A stretch of DNA of 64,000 nucleotides from Variovorax sp. V93 (GTDB lineage Bacteria > Pseudomonadota > Gammaproteobacteria > Burkholderiales > Burkholderiaceae_C), in contig NZ_AP028670.1 of NCBI RefSeq assembly GCF_041154485.1, positions 248,001 through 312,000 on the forward strand, written 5' to 3'. Below, piece after piece: positions 36,388 to 43,907 of the stretch (the first letter of the stretch is position 1; each line of letters begins with the position of its first letter). The translations under genes were made by a program, and so were the position numbers. Below the pieces are notes generated by a model. The model was given only the letters and a program-made list of their open reading frames with translations, was not told the DNA's origin and did not search any database.

Positions 36388-37228
36388 GGCGCTCGCTTCC
36401 GGCGAGAGCTTCCACGTCGACGACCAGGCCAGGGTCGAACACCTTGTTCTCGATCCTGCCGCTCCAGTTCACGTAGCCGCGCGGATTGCACACGATTCGG
36501 CAAGAACGGACTTGGTAGTCGAAATGCTGATGCGTGTGGCCGTGCACCCAGAGCGCGGGCACATCAAAAAAGGCATCTGGAAGTTCGTTGACGAAGGCAC
36601 CTGAGGCCCAGTCGTCGGCGTAGCGTTGCGCCAGCGAACCGCGATGAGGTGCATGGTGCGTCACGACCACTGTTGGTCCGGCAAACGGTTCCGAAAGCTT
36701 GTCTCGTAGCCAGGCACGCTGCATCTGGTGAATCTGCTGTGTGTCGGCCGCCTGAAGCTTTCTTCCCTGCTTGTCTCGCCAGGTATCGGGTTCTGCCGAC
36801 TCGTCGACCGTCCGGATCAGCGCGTAGTCGTTCAGCAGATTGGTCGCCATCTTCATGGCCCGCCCGGCATCGGTGATCGGTCCTTCAGGTGTCTCGATGG
36901 CGAGCTCGAAGTCGGTCCACAGCGTCGCGCCTAGGAACCGCACGCCGTCGATCACAACCTCATCACCGTCGAGCAGATGGACATTGGTTCCTTCGGCCTC
37001 TTGGCGTGCTTCGGCCAGTGTCGTGTCCAAGCGACCATCGTAGTACTCGTGATTGCCAAGCAGATAAATCACGGGCTTGCCACGAAAGCGATCCGCCGCC
37101 CATTGGACGGCGCGCTGGGCCGGTGAATGAATGTCGCCGGCGAGGATAACGACGTCGAATTCGAGATCTGGCACCGGCTCGAAGGGCGCGAACTCGAGGT
37201 GAAGGTCGGAAAGAATCAGCACTTTCAT
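36383..37228 (-). CDS. Calcineurin-like metallophosphoesterase (array copy 2)
   Basis: 281 residues. Metal-binding motifs in order are DLHLEF (D8, H10), LAGDIHS, LLGNHEYY, VTHHAPH and VHGHTHQHFDY, all intact. ASGAFVNELPDAFFDVPALWVHGH is shared with the copy at 39738. No signal peptide, so cytoplasmic; the substrate may be a nucleotide or nucleic-acid end, but this is unproven. Its start overlaps the HAD gene stop by four bases (ATGA), so the phosphoesterase and HAD proteins are made together. Confidence 0.9.
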   Translation of the reverse strand: MKVLILSDLHLEFAPFEPVPDLEFDVVILAGDIHSPAQRAVQWAADRFRGKPVIYLLGNHEYYDGRLDTTLAEARQEAEGTNVHLLDGDEVVIDGVRFLGATLWTDFELAIETPEGPITDAGRAMKMATNLLNDYALIRTVDESAEPDTWRDKQGRKLQAADTQQIHQMQRAWLRDKLSEPFAGPTVVVTHHAPHRGSLAQRYADDWASGAFVNELPDAFFDVPALWVHGHTHQHFDYQVRSCRIVCNPRGYVNWSGRIENKVFDPGLVVDVEALAGSERQ

Positions 37229-37677
37229 CGGAGTGCCCCTTCAAAGTGGGCACGAAGCTCGGCACTGGCCTCGTCGTCGAAGCCGACGAACGAGCCGCAC
37301 ACCACCAGGTGGCCCTTGCAGCGGTCGAACTGCCATTCGGCATCGTCGAGCGCCACCCAGGGCTTATCGACCGCATCGTGGATCTGGAGCCAGGCGAGGA
37401 TTTCTCCTTCGCGGTGGGCGAACGGGTGGGCAAGACCGAATTCGCGAGGGGGCGTCGCGCCGATGATTCGGGTCCGAATGTCCTCGGAGAACGGCTTGAG
37501 GAGCGTCGGGTAGGCAAGCCGTTCGCGCCAGCTCGAGCTGATGACGATCTTCACACGAGGGAACTCGCGCAGCAACGCCTCCAGGCGAGGCAGGAAGCAG
37601 AAATCCGAACCATCGTCGGGCAGGTGCCCCTCCCCCTCGGGATGAAGCACGCCATCGAAGTCGAGAAACAGGATCAC
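37225..37677 (-). CDS. HAD phosphatase of the nucleic-acid-repair (HAD_SAK) type
   Basis: 150 residues. Motif I is VILFLDFDGVLHPEG (catalytic D7 and D9) and motif II VKIVISSSWRE; the C-terminal part (PWVALDDAEWQFD) holds the acidic motif. DGVLHP plus SSSWR is the pattern of the HAD domain found in multi-domain RNA repair proteins. GTG 37677 is chosen because GGAGG lies just upstream and it begins motif I directly; the longer frame to 37887 has no family resemblance. Coupled to the phosphoesterase at 36383. Confidence 0.85.
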   Translation of the reverse strand: MILFLDFDGVLHPEGEGHLPDDGSDFCFLPRLEALLREFPRVKIVISSSWRERLAYPTLLKPFSEDIRTRIIGATPPREFGLAHPFAHREGEILAWLQIHDAVDKPWVALDDAEWQFDRCKGHLVVCGSFVGFDDEASAELRAHFEGALR

Positions 37678-37766
37678 TCGTGACCTCCCCTTCCATTCCC
37701 ATCCAACGGCCAGGCCAAGTGTGAATCCATGTCGACCTAAGACAAAATACAGTGCCGCGGCGGTCC

Positions 37767-38711
37767 TCATACGACACCACCGTGTCGGATTGCGTTGAGC
37801 ATCGATCGCACCTTGCCCGAGCCGCCCGCGGCAGCGAACGCTACAGGCGTTTGGCCATCGAGCAGTTCGTGTGGCTTGTCCAGCCATGTTTGGGCCTCTG
37901 TGCCGAACACCTGGGTAGCGAGATCCAGCAAGTCTTGTGGAGGACTTCCCCGCTCAGTCTCCCCCTGCGGATCCAATGGCCACGCAAGGTGCGATCCCAT
38001 ATCAACCCCGAAGGCGCGGAATGGTGCTGCAGCGGTCTGCATCCCCTCGGCGAGATAGTCGATTGTCTGATGATGGTGACCATGGACCAACAGCTGGACT
38101 CCGAGCGTCTCCGCGAGCTTGTCGATCGCCTGCCAACCATGTGGATGCGCCGTCGGCGCCTCGTGCGTCACCAGGATGTCGGCGGGCGGGGCCCGTAGCA
38201 ACTGCAGGTAGTCGTCCGGGAAGATGGTGGATCGGTGCCGGCGGGCAATGCCATCTCTCCAACGCTCCTCGCGGCGCATGGACTGGCGCAGGGCGTCGGC
38301 CGAAACGAATGCGGCCTCCTCGATCGGCTGTCGCGGATCCCAGATCTTGCTGCGGAAGATCCCGCCCAGGCCCGCGACCTTGTACCCGGCGATCTCAACG
38401 ATCCGTCCGTGCAGGTTGTGGTCGGCGAGCTCCGATCCCCACAGGTTGTCGTAGTCGGTGTCAGAGTCCGTGTCGTGGTTGCCGTGGATAAACCAGACCT
38501 CGGTGAGATCCAGGATCGGGCCCAGTTCGATGTGCAATGGCTGGCGCGCCTGGATGTCGCCCAGCATCACGATGGCCTCGGGCCGGAAGCGCTCGACCGC
38601 GGCGATCACGGGCTTGAGATCGCCGTGCGGGTCGCCGAAGAACATCAGCGTAGGCCTCGATCGCTGGTGTTTGAATTGCGCGTGGAGATTCGAAGGAATG
38701 AGAGGGTTCAT
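37767..38711 (-). CDS. Metallophosphoesterase fused to an MbcA/ParS-type antitoxin domain
   Basis: 314 residues. Residues about 20-230 form a metallophosphoesterase with MFFGDPHGDLKPV, MLGDIQ, FIHGNHDTD, VTHEAPTAHPHG and LLVHGHHHQTIDY. It is a different branch from the other phosphoesterases here. Residues about 265-314 (LLDLATQVFGTEAQTWLDKP, then LDGQTPVAFAAAGGSGKVRSMLNAIRHG) match the MbcA/ParS/Xre toxin-binding domain, normally found in antitoxins of RES-domain toxins. No RES toxin is adjacent. The start is 1 bp after the HAD gene stop (TGAAATG). Confidence 0.85.
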   Translation of the reverse strand: MNPLIPSNLHAQFKHQRSRPTLMFFGDPHGDLKPVIAAVERFRPEAIVMLGDIQARQPLHIELGPILDLTEVWFIHGNHDTDSDTDYDNLWGSELADHNLHGRIVEIAGYKVAGLGGIFRSKIWDPRQPIEEAAFVSADALRQSMRREERWRDGIARRHRSTIFPDDYLQLLRAPPADILVTHEAPTAHPHGWQAIDKLAETLGVQLLVHGHHHQTIDYLAEGMQTAAAPFRAFGVDMGSHLAWPLDPQGETERGSPPQDLLDLATQVFGTEAQTWLDKPHELLDGQTPVAFAAAGGSGKVRSMLNAIRHGGVV

Positions 38712-38712
38712 T

Positions 38713-39270
38713 TCACGTGTGCGTCGAAGTGGCGACGGAGCATCGGCCAGCGGCAAACCGCAGAAAGTGCAAACGCAGCTCCTGAAAGCTGTCCTGATCG
38801 AACGCCCGTTGGGGATCGGTGAGCACGAGCCGCTCGAAACCCGTTTCGAAGCTCCCGGGCCAATCGTCGAGTGCGACCCACTCTGCGTCACGGCGGCCAT
38901 TCCCGTCGAGCCAGGCCTGGATCTCCATTTGGCGCCGGTGGTGGACAGCCACACCGGGGTCGATCTGCGGCGTGGCGCCGATGATCCGAGGCCGGATGTC
39001 GACGCTGAAATACCGTTGCAGCTGCTCGATGCTCTCGGCCAATCGCCAATCCGACGAGATGACGACATCGATGGACCCGAACTCCCGGAGCAGCTCTTCC
39101 AGAAGCGGCAGATGGCTGAAGAACCTGCTGCTGAACGAGTAGTCCGCGCCGACGGGATGAAGAACACCATCGACATCCAGGAACAGCAGATCGCTGGAGT
39201 CGCCTTGATGGCCTGCGGTGCCCTGGTCCACCGGATCGGGCGGCAGTCGCGGGGTTGGAGGCTGGTCCAT
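38713..39270 (-). CDS. HAD phosphatase, second array copy
   Basis: 185 residues. Motif I LLFLDVDGVLHPVG, motif II IDVVISSDWRL, and AEWVALDDWPGSF near 145 for the third acidic motif. About 30 residues precede motif I, more than in the copy at 37225. Both share the IIGATP segment in the middle. ATG 39270 has AAGGAAGG just upstream. It is immediately followed by the phosphoesterase-antitoxin gene. Confidence 0.85.
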   Translation of the reverse strand: MDQPPTPRLPPDPVDQGTAGHQGDSSDLLFLDVDGVLHPVGADYSFSSRFFSHLPLLEELLREFGSIDVVISSDWRLAESIEQLQRYFSVDIRPRIIGATPQIDPGVAVHHRRQMEIQAWLDGNGRRDAEWVALDDWPGSFETGFERLVLTDPQRAFDQDSFQELRLHFLRFAAGRCSVATSTHT

Positions 39271-39288
39271 GGCCTTCCTTCGATGAAC

Positions 39289-39741
39289 CTATGAAGCGAT
39301 ATTGCGGACATTGCGATGACGCCGATTCGGCCGGATGACCTGAACCCCAGGCGTTGCCGCCAGCTCTCGAATCTGGTCGGCCGTGGCCTCCACGACAAAG
39401 GAACCACTGAGATCATTCCGGCGGGCCAGGCCGTCAAGACCGAGACGCTTCAAGGCCTGCTCGATCTTCACCATCGCCTCTGGGACGCCTGATGCTGTCG
39501 TGCCGACTTTCTTGGCTAGCTGCTTGAGCAATGCCACTGCGGGCGGCGGCAGCATGCGCCGGGGAGATGAGATCGCTGTGCGTCCAGAGCGAGAAGGTGC
39601 ACTCACCGCGGGGCGCGCGGACTCGATGATGATCGACTTCGTGCGACCGCTTGGGCTGTCGTACAGGAAAGCGACGAGCTCGGCCCCCCGGACCGTGGCG
39701 ATCAAGATCTCGTTCCCGGCAGGTGTATGGGTGTCTTTCAT
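39289..39741 (-). CDS. Small protein with a propeptide-inhibitor-like C-terminus
   Basis: 150 residues, no sure family. The N-terminal third has strands (EILIATVRGAELVAFLYDSP) and the middle is basic and Ser/Pro-rich. The C-terminus (SFVVEATADQIRELAATPGVQVIRPN) resembles the inhibitor-I9 or subtilisin propeptide fold, in which VEATxxQIxxLAxxPGVxxI is common. No protease gene is adjacent. Its start overlaps the upstream phosphoesterase stop by four bases. It may be an adaptor or inhibitor within the array; this is inference. Confidence 0.6.
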   Translation of the reverse strand: MKDTHTPAGNEILIATVRGAELVAFLYDSPSGRTKSIIIESARPAVSAPSRSGRTAISSPRRMLPPPAVALLKQLAKKVGTTASGVPEAMVKIEQALKRLGLDGLARRNDLSGSFVVEATADQIRELAATPGVQVIRPNRRHRNVRNIAS

Positions 39742-40571
39742 AGGTCGACCACCAGTCCTGGATCGAACCGCTGGTTCTCCAGGCCGCGACCGTACTGCAA
39801 GTATCCCCGGGGATTGCACAAGACGCGACAGTTGCCGACTTGGTAGTCGAAGCTCTCGTGGATATGGCCATGCACCCAGAGCGAGGGAACGTCGAAGAAA
39901 GAGCCCGGGAGCTCGCTCACGAAGGCGCCGGACAGCCAGTTGGCCTGGTAGTGCGATGCGAGCGATCCGCGGTGCGGGGCATGGTGGGTCACGACCACCG
40001 TCGGTCCGTCGAAGGGCTCTGCGAGCTTCTGGGCCAGCCAGGCACGGTCACGCTGGTGCAGCGCCCGCGTGTCCTCGGGCGTCAGCCGGCGCTTCTTCGG
40101 CTTGGCGTGTGCCACCGACTGTTCGGCAGGCTCTGGTGTCTCGGCCCACCGGATCGATGAGTAGTCGTTGAGTTGGAGCTTGGCCACCTTCATGGCGCGC
40201 TCGGTGTCGACGGTGGAGCCGCTCTTGGCCTGGATGGGCAACTCGAAATCGGTCCACAACGTGCAGCCCAGAAACCGAATGCCGTCGATCACGGCCTCGC
40301 CAGGCGCCAGAAGATGAACCTTGCACGTGGCCGCGGTCAGCACCATTTCCTTCTGCGTGGTCTGCAGCACGCCACTGTAGAACTCGTGGTTGCCCGGTAC
40401 GAAGACGATCGGGACCGTCTCTCCGAAAATGTCTGCTCGCCGGGCCCAGCGCATGGCCTTGGAGCCGGGCACGAAGATGTCTCCGGCAAGGATGACGACG
40501 TCGTAGTCGACCTTCGGTACGTTGAAGATGCCGAACTCGAGGTGCAGGTCCGAAAGGATGAGCAGTTTCAC
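39738..40571 (-). CDS. Calcineurin-like metallophosphoesterase (array copy 1)
   Basis: 277 residues. Motifs DLHLEF, LAGDIFV, VPGNHEFY, VTHHAPHRGSL and VHGHIHESFDY are complete. It is closely similar to the copy at 36383, with long shared segments such as AEPFDGPTVVVTHHAPHRG. GTG 40571 is chosen as the start because the family begins (M/V)K-LLILSDLHLEF and AAAGG lies upstream. A basic insert (AKPKKRRLTPED) near 165 may contact nucleic acid. Confidence 0.9.
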   Translation of the reverse strand: MKLLILSDLHLEFGIFNVPKVDYDVVILAGDIFVPGSKAMRWARRADIFGETVPIVFVPGNHEFYSGVLQTTQKEMVLTAATCKVHLLAPGEAVIDGIRFLGCTLWTDFELPIQAKSGSTVDTERAMKVAKLQLNDYSSIRWAETPEPAEQSVAHAKPKKRRLTPEDTRALHQRDRAWLAQKLAEPFDGPTVVVTHHAPHRGSLASHYQANWLSGAFVSELPGSFFDVPSLWVHGHIHESFDYQVGNCRVLCNPRGYLQYGRGLENQRFDPGLVVDL

Positions 40572-40600
40572 ATCGGGATGCCTTTCTCTTTGCTGTGCGC

Positions 40601-41041
40601 TCAAGGCATCAGGATGGAAAGCTTGGCGTTCCATGCCTCGCCATCGGACCTGGAGGGCACGGCGACGCGGATCGTCGGGCGGTCGAAGTCACTGGTCTCG
40701 AAGAGAAAGTGCACGTGCTGAAAGCGAAACACCGGGTTGCCGGGATATTCGGTCCACTTGAGCTGCCAGGTGTTGAAGTACTCGAAATCGACCGTCCGGG
40801 CTTTCTTTCCGCGACTGACGATGCAGGCCTTGCGTGCATCCGGGTCGAACAGGATGCAGGTTTCATCCCAATCGCCCAGCATGCGCCCGGGATCGACCGG
40901 GAAGAAGGTCGCGCCAGATGCGCGGCCTTCCGTCTGGAGCAAGGCCTCCCGCCTTGTCCGCTCCCTGTTCGGAGCCGAGACCCATACCCAATAGAAAAGC
41001 GGCAGGGCGACACCGAGAGCCAGCAGGAACGGCAACGTCAT
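40601..41041 (-). CDS. Membrane-anchored protein of unknown function
   Basis: 146 residues. One N-terminal hydrophobic segment (MTLPFLLALGVALPLFYWVWV) is followed by a soluble domain with no family I recognise (GDWDETCILFDPDARKACIV, FEYFNTWQLKWTEYPG). First gene of the minus-strand phosphoesterase/HAD array, 29 bp upstream of copy 1. It could tether the system to the membrane. Confidence 0.65.
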   Translation of the reverse strand: MTLPFLLALGVALPLFYWVWVSAPNRERTRREALLQTEGRASGATFFPVDPGRMLGDWDETCILFDPDARKACIVSRGKKARTVDFEYFNTWQLKWTEYPGNPVFRFQHVHFLFETSDFDRPTIRVAVPSRSDGEAWNAKLSILMP

Positions 41042-41190
41042 GCCCGGCCTTTCTGGGCGCAAGCCGAGGACCGCAGACCACTCGACGGTAGTCCGCTATC
41101 CATTCTGAAAACGGCAAGCATCAAGTTCCCCCCTGTATTCCGATTCGACCCCTCATTTTGTACCATACAAGCAGGTGCATAAAGAAGGCC

Positions 41191-41211
41191 ATGCAACGAG
41201 ATTCGTTGCAT
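41191..41211. promoter_or_regulatory. Perfect 9-3-9 palindrome over the XRE start codon
   Basis: ATGCAACGA (41191-41199), GAT, TCGTTGCAT (41203-41211). The second arm ends inside the ATG of the XRE gene (41210-41212). It lies in the 168-bp region shared with the divergent phosphoesterase/HAD array and is a strong candidate for autoregulation by the XRE protein. Confidence 0.6.
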
Positions 41212-41482
41212 GCGGTCGAATCAGGATCCTGCGCTGCTGAGAGCCTTTGCGGCTGAGCTGAAAGCTCGGCGGGCAGCGCTCGGCTTCAATCAGGAGGAGC
41301 TGGCATTTGCGGCCGGCCTCAACCGCACCTTCGTCGCCAAGCTGGAGACGGCGACGACAAGTCCATCCCTAACCAGCCTTGTGTCGCTGTGCGAAGGACT
41401 GACCGTCGAGCCGGCGGAGTTGATGCGGTCGCTAATGAAGCGGTACAAGAAAGAGCTTCGATCGCAGTTGGCGCAATCTTGA
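41210..41482 (+). CDS. XRE-family helix-turn-helix regulator
   Basis: 90 residues, a single HTH: AAELKARRAALGFNQEELAFAAGLNRTFVAKLETATTSPSL (about 14-54). It ends in a basic helix (MKRYKKELRSQL). It is divergent from the phosphoesterase/HAD array and its start sits in a palindrome, which suggests control of itself and the array. No ribosome site precedes ATG 41210 at normal distance. A 21-codon frame starting at ATG 41191 behind AGAAGG could couple translation, or the mRNA may be leaderless. Confidence 0.85.
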   Translation: MRSNQDPALLRAFAAELKARRAALGFNQEELAFAAGLNRTFVAKLETATTSPSLTSLVSLCEGLTVEPAELMRSLMKRYKKELRSQLAQS

Positions 41483-41905
41483 GACGATGCTCGTGCTGAA
41501 CGTGCGCGTGGCCTTCCCTTGCGGCCCCAACGTTGGCTCCCTACGCTCGGGTCACCGTAGCTGGTCGCCATGTGTAGTGTAGGAAGCGGGATTGCTCCTA
41601 CAGCTTGATGCCTGTTCATCGCTTTCTTCCGGCCACGACGTGGCCGGCCGGCACATCGGAGGCGCCGGTGGGGGCAAGAGCAACCGCTACGGCTATGACC
41701 CGTCGGGCCTGCGCCTGCGCGAGAGCACCGTGCAGGGCGGCGTCACCTACTAGGACAACCACTTGCAAGACGCCTGGCTTCCAAACGCCCGCTGAAATTT
41801 TAGCGAATCTGTTGCATCGACCGGCTCAATCCGCCACGTGTTCTAGTCCTTCGCATCTGCTTCGGAGAATGGCAAAGTGCGACCGGCCTCTACGGGCGCA
41901 ATACT
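41483..41905. other. Intergenic region with a hairpin and an RHS-repeat relic
   Basis: A hairpin TGTAGGA(A)GC-GGGATT-GCTCCTACA (41578-41602) resembles REP-type elements. About 41668-41790 reads, on the plus strand, NRYGYDPSGLRLRESTVQGG then TYxDN with a stop, as in RHS/YD-repeat proteins; this is a short relic, not a gene. Nothing else is recognised. Confidence 0.4.
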
Positions 41906-42661
41906 TCACCGGCTGCGTCCAGAGGTGCGCGATGCACGCCTTGCACTCTGCATTGCAGGGTAGAACATTTTGAAGGAGTCGGCCGACGCGTCGATGATCG
42001 ATTCTAAGTGTGCCAACTGATCCCTCATCAGATGCCTGTTGCCTCTAAGGTAGTTCACCACGTTGTTGAGCTGTGTGGTGCTGAGGCGCGCGAGCTTTCC
42101 CTGCTCCACACCGTGCAGTAGCACCATCATGGCATTGGTCATGTCCCGGGCCGAGCGGATCGCTCCTTCGACCTGCCCCAAGATGCTGTACGCGCTCGCC
42201 CCAGTGTCGTGCTCCAGCCAGTCCAGCAAAGATGCGTGAGCATCCATCTGGGGTTGTGCACCCGGCAACGCACTTGGTACTGATCGCAGAACTTTTTCTA
42301 AAGTCAGGCGCGGCCAGTCGTCATCCGCTACTGGAGAGTTATGAGCCAGCGGCCAGTCCCGGTTGTATGCATAGGCAATCGGAACACCGGCTCTCTCGAA
42401 AACGAGCGCGCTCTCGTGTTGAACTTGGCGAAATCCACGCAGCGTGCGCGACGGGACGTCGAGTTCCTTGACCTCCAGCATGATGATCTTTGCGCTACCG
42501 AGCATTCCGACCAAATCTGCGCAGTAGCTGCGCATTGCCGGTCCTTGTTGGTTCGGGTACGGTGTAAACAGCTTGAGTCTGCCAAGACGTTGGCGGTCAC
42601 AGTGGACTTCCAGCGCGCTATGAATGGCCGTCTGCACCACATTTTCATTTCCGGTCGCCAC
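41906..42661 (-). CDS. Putative PD-(D/E)XK nuclease-like protein
   Basis: 251 residues, no sure family. The N-terminal half has the pattern of a PD-(D/E)XK nuclease core: an N-terminal helix with E (VVQTAIHSALEVHC), CADLVG with aspartate on a strand, then IIMLEVKELD (E-x-K), followed by a helix and GVPIAYAYN. The C-terminal half is helical with no motif seen. Start is GTG 42661. It follows the HNH gene by 39 bp on the same strand, so two nuclease-like genes are linked, as in defence or mobile-element cargo. Confidence 0.5.
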   Translation of the reverse strand: MATGNENVVQTAIHSALEVHCDRQRLGRLKLFTPYPNQQGPAMRSYCADLVGMLGSAKIIMLEVKELDVPSRTLRGFRQVQHESALVFERAGVPIAYAYNRDWPLAHNSPVADDDWPRLTLEKVLRSVPSALPGAQPQMDAHASLLDWLEHDTGASAYSILGQVEGAIRSARDMTNAMMVLLHGVEQGKLARLSTTQLNNVVNYLRGNRHLMRDQLAHLESIIDASADSFKMFYPAMQSARRASRTSGRSR

Positions 42662-42700
42662 TTCGTTGTCCCCACTCCATCAATGGCCGGTGGTCGAGTT

Positions 42701-43399
42701 CTACAAATCCCACCATCGGCTGCGCGATTTCTTTCGCTGGCGGTCCGCATACTTTGCGAGCTCGCCAGATTCCACAATATCAAAAGCCTTGATCTTGGCG
42801 TCGAGCATTTCGCGAAATTTCAGTTTTCCGCACTTGCCATCGATCTGCAGCTGGTAGGCGCCTGCCGTCTTCGTCCAAAGAACCTCGATGATGTAGCGCT
42901 TGTGCTTGATGGTGTGATGAAATTGGCTGCGCGTGTGCCAGCGACTGGAGGAAACAAAGGTGCGGCGACGGCTCAAGTAGCGCCGCTGCGACTCCATGAG
43001 GTTGCTGGCCAGCGTTGTGTCGGTGAGGTGATCGCAACAGATCTCGCCCACCTCCATCGTGCCCCACTTCGGGTGATAGACGGCGAAGACATAGCGAATT
43101 TCGTTGCCGCACAACTCACATGATCCGTCCAGGCCACCGAGGTCATCCCAGCCGCAATGCGTCCAGCCGACACGTGGGGGAATAATGCCGTGCTCGGCTG
43201 CATGGCACCCTTTGCAGATCGTCGAGCACAGCTCGTAAGGGTGCTCCCAAGGCTTGTGCCCGGGCAAGTAGCGCTTGTGGTGCACCTGAAGAACCGCACC
43301 GCTCGAAGCCGTGCGGCCGCACACCGTGCAGGTGAAGTCATCAAGACGGAAGACTTCCGAGCGGTATACCTTCCACGCCTTGCTCCGGTAAGAGTCCAT
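42701..43399 (-). CDS. HNH endonuclease-like protein
   Basis: About 232 residues. The first zinc-ribbon/HNH unit is CTVCGR, LQVHHKRYLPG, ELCSTICKGCHAAEHG, with the catalytic-type HH and the metal-binding cysteines present. A second ribbon follows (CELCGNEIRYVF, then CCDHL). The C-terminus is basic (RQRKKSRSRWW). It probably cuts DNA. The start is unclear: ATG 43399 is chosen, but the frame extends to TTG 43507 (36 more residues). It lies between a TniQ relic and a second nuclease-like gene. Confidence 0.75.
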   Translation of the reverse strand: MDSYRSKAWKVYRSEVFRLDDFTCTVCGRTASSGAVLQVHHKRYLPGHKPWEHPYELCSTICKGCHAAEHGIIPPRVGWTHCGWDDLGGLDGSCELCGNEIRYVFAVYHPKWGTMEVGEICCDHLTDTTLASNLMESQRRYLSRRRTFVSSSRWHTRSQFHHTIKHKRYIIEVLWTKTAGAYQLQIDGKCGKLKFREMLDAKIKAFDIVESGELAKYADRQRKKSRSRWWDL

Positions 43400-43540
43400 G
43401 ATCCAACTAACGCCCTTGCCAGAACGTCTTTGCGATGGGCATTGATCATGCACGAGATGAGCAGCGCGTGCAGCTGTTTTTTCCTTGAACCAGGCGTCCA
43501 ATTCCAATGGTAGCCTGGTGTCGTATGGCTATTTTTCGCT

Positions 43541-43875
43541 TCATGCAGAGATATGCAGCGGCACGATCCATCGGCTGCCGCCGCGTGGGTTGAAGTGGTC
43601 CGAGATGTGGCCCTCCAAGGAATTCAGGCTCGCCGCGTCCAGTTGGGCATTGGTGATGCCAGTCACACGCTTGAGCGCTTCGCGCAGGGCCTCAGGTTGG
43701 AACTTATCGATGTCCGAGTTCCACAGCTGTCGGCCCCGACCCAGTGGCAGGGAGCACAGCCGCTCCACCTTGTAGCCATGCGCGTGGGCCAGGCCCACCA
43801 AATGCTCAGCGGCTCGTCTTCCAGCGGCTTGAAGTGAAATGGCCAAAGCGACAGCTGCTCATTGATCTCCAACAT
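43541..43875 (-). pseudogene. tniQ: TniQ N-terminal fragment, frameshifted
   Basis: One frame starting at 43875 reads LSLWPFHFKPLEDEPLS; the next frame continues HLVGLAHAHGYKVERLCSLPLGRG, then LWNSDID and FNPRGGSRWIVPLH. Joined, these match the N-terminal domain of TniQ/TnsD target-selection proteins (LxxWLxRLAHANG and FGRGRxxWNRDID patterns). A frameshift lies near 43805, and the frame stops at 43541, losing the zinc-finger and C-terminal parts. It is unlike the complete TniQ at 56427, so it is a second, broken transposition gene. Confidence 0.7.
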
Positions 43876-43907
43876 GCCTTGATGCTCCAGATTTCGAGGC
43901 CCTGGAT

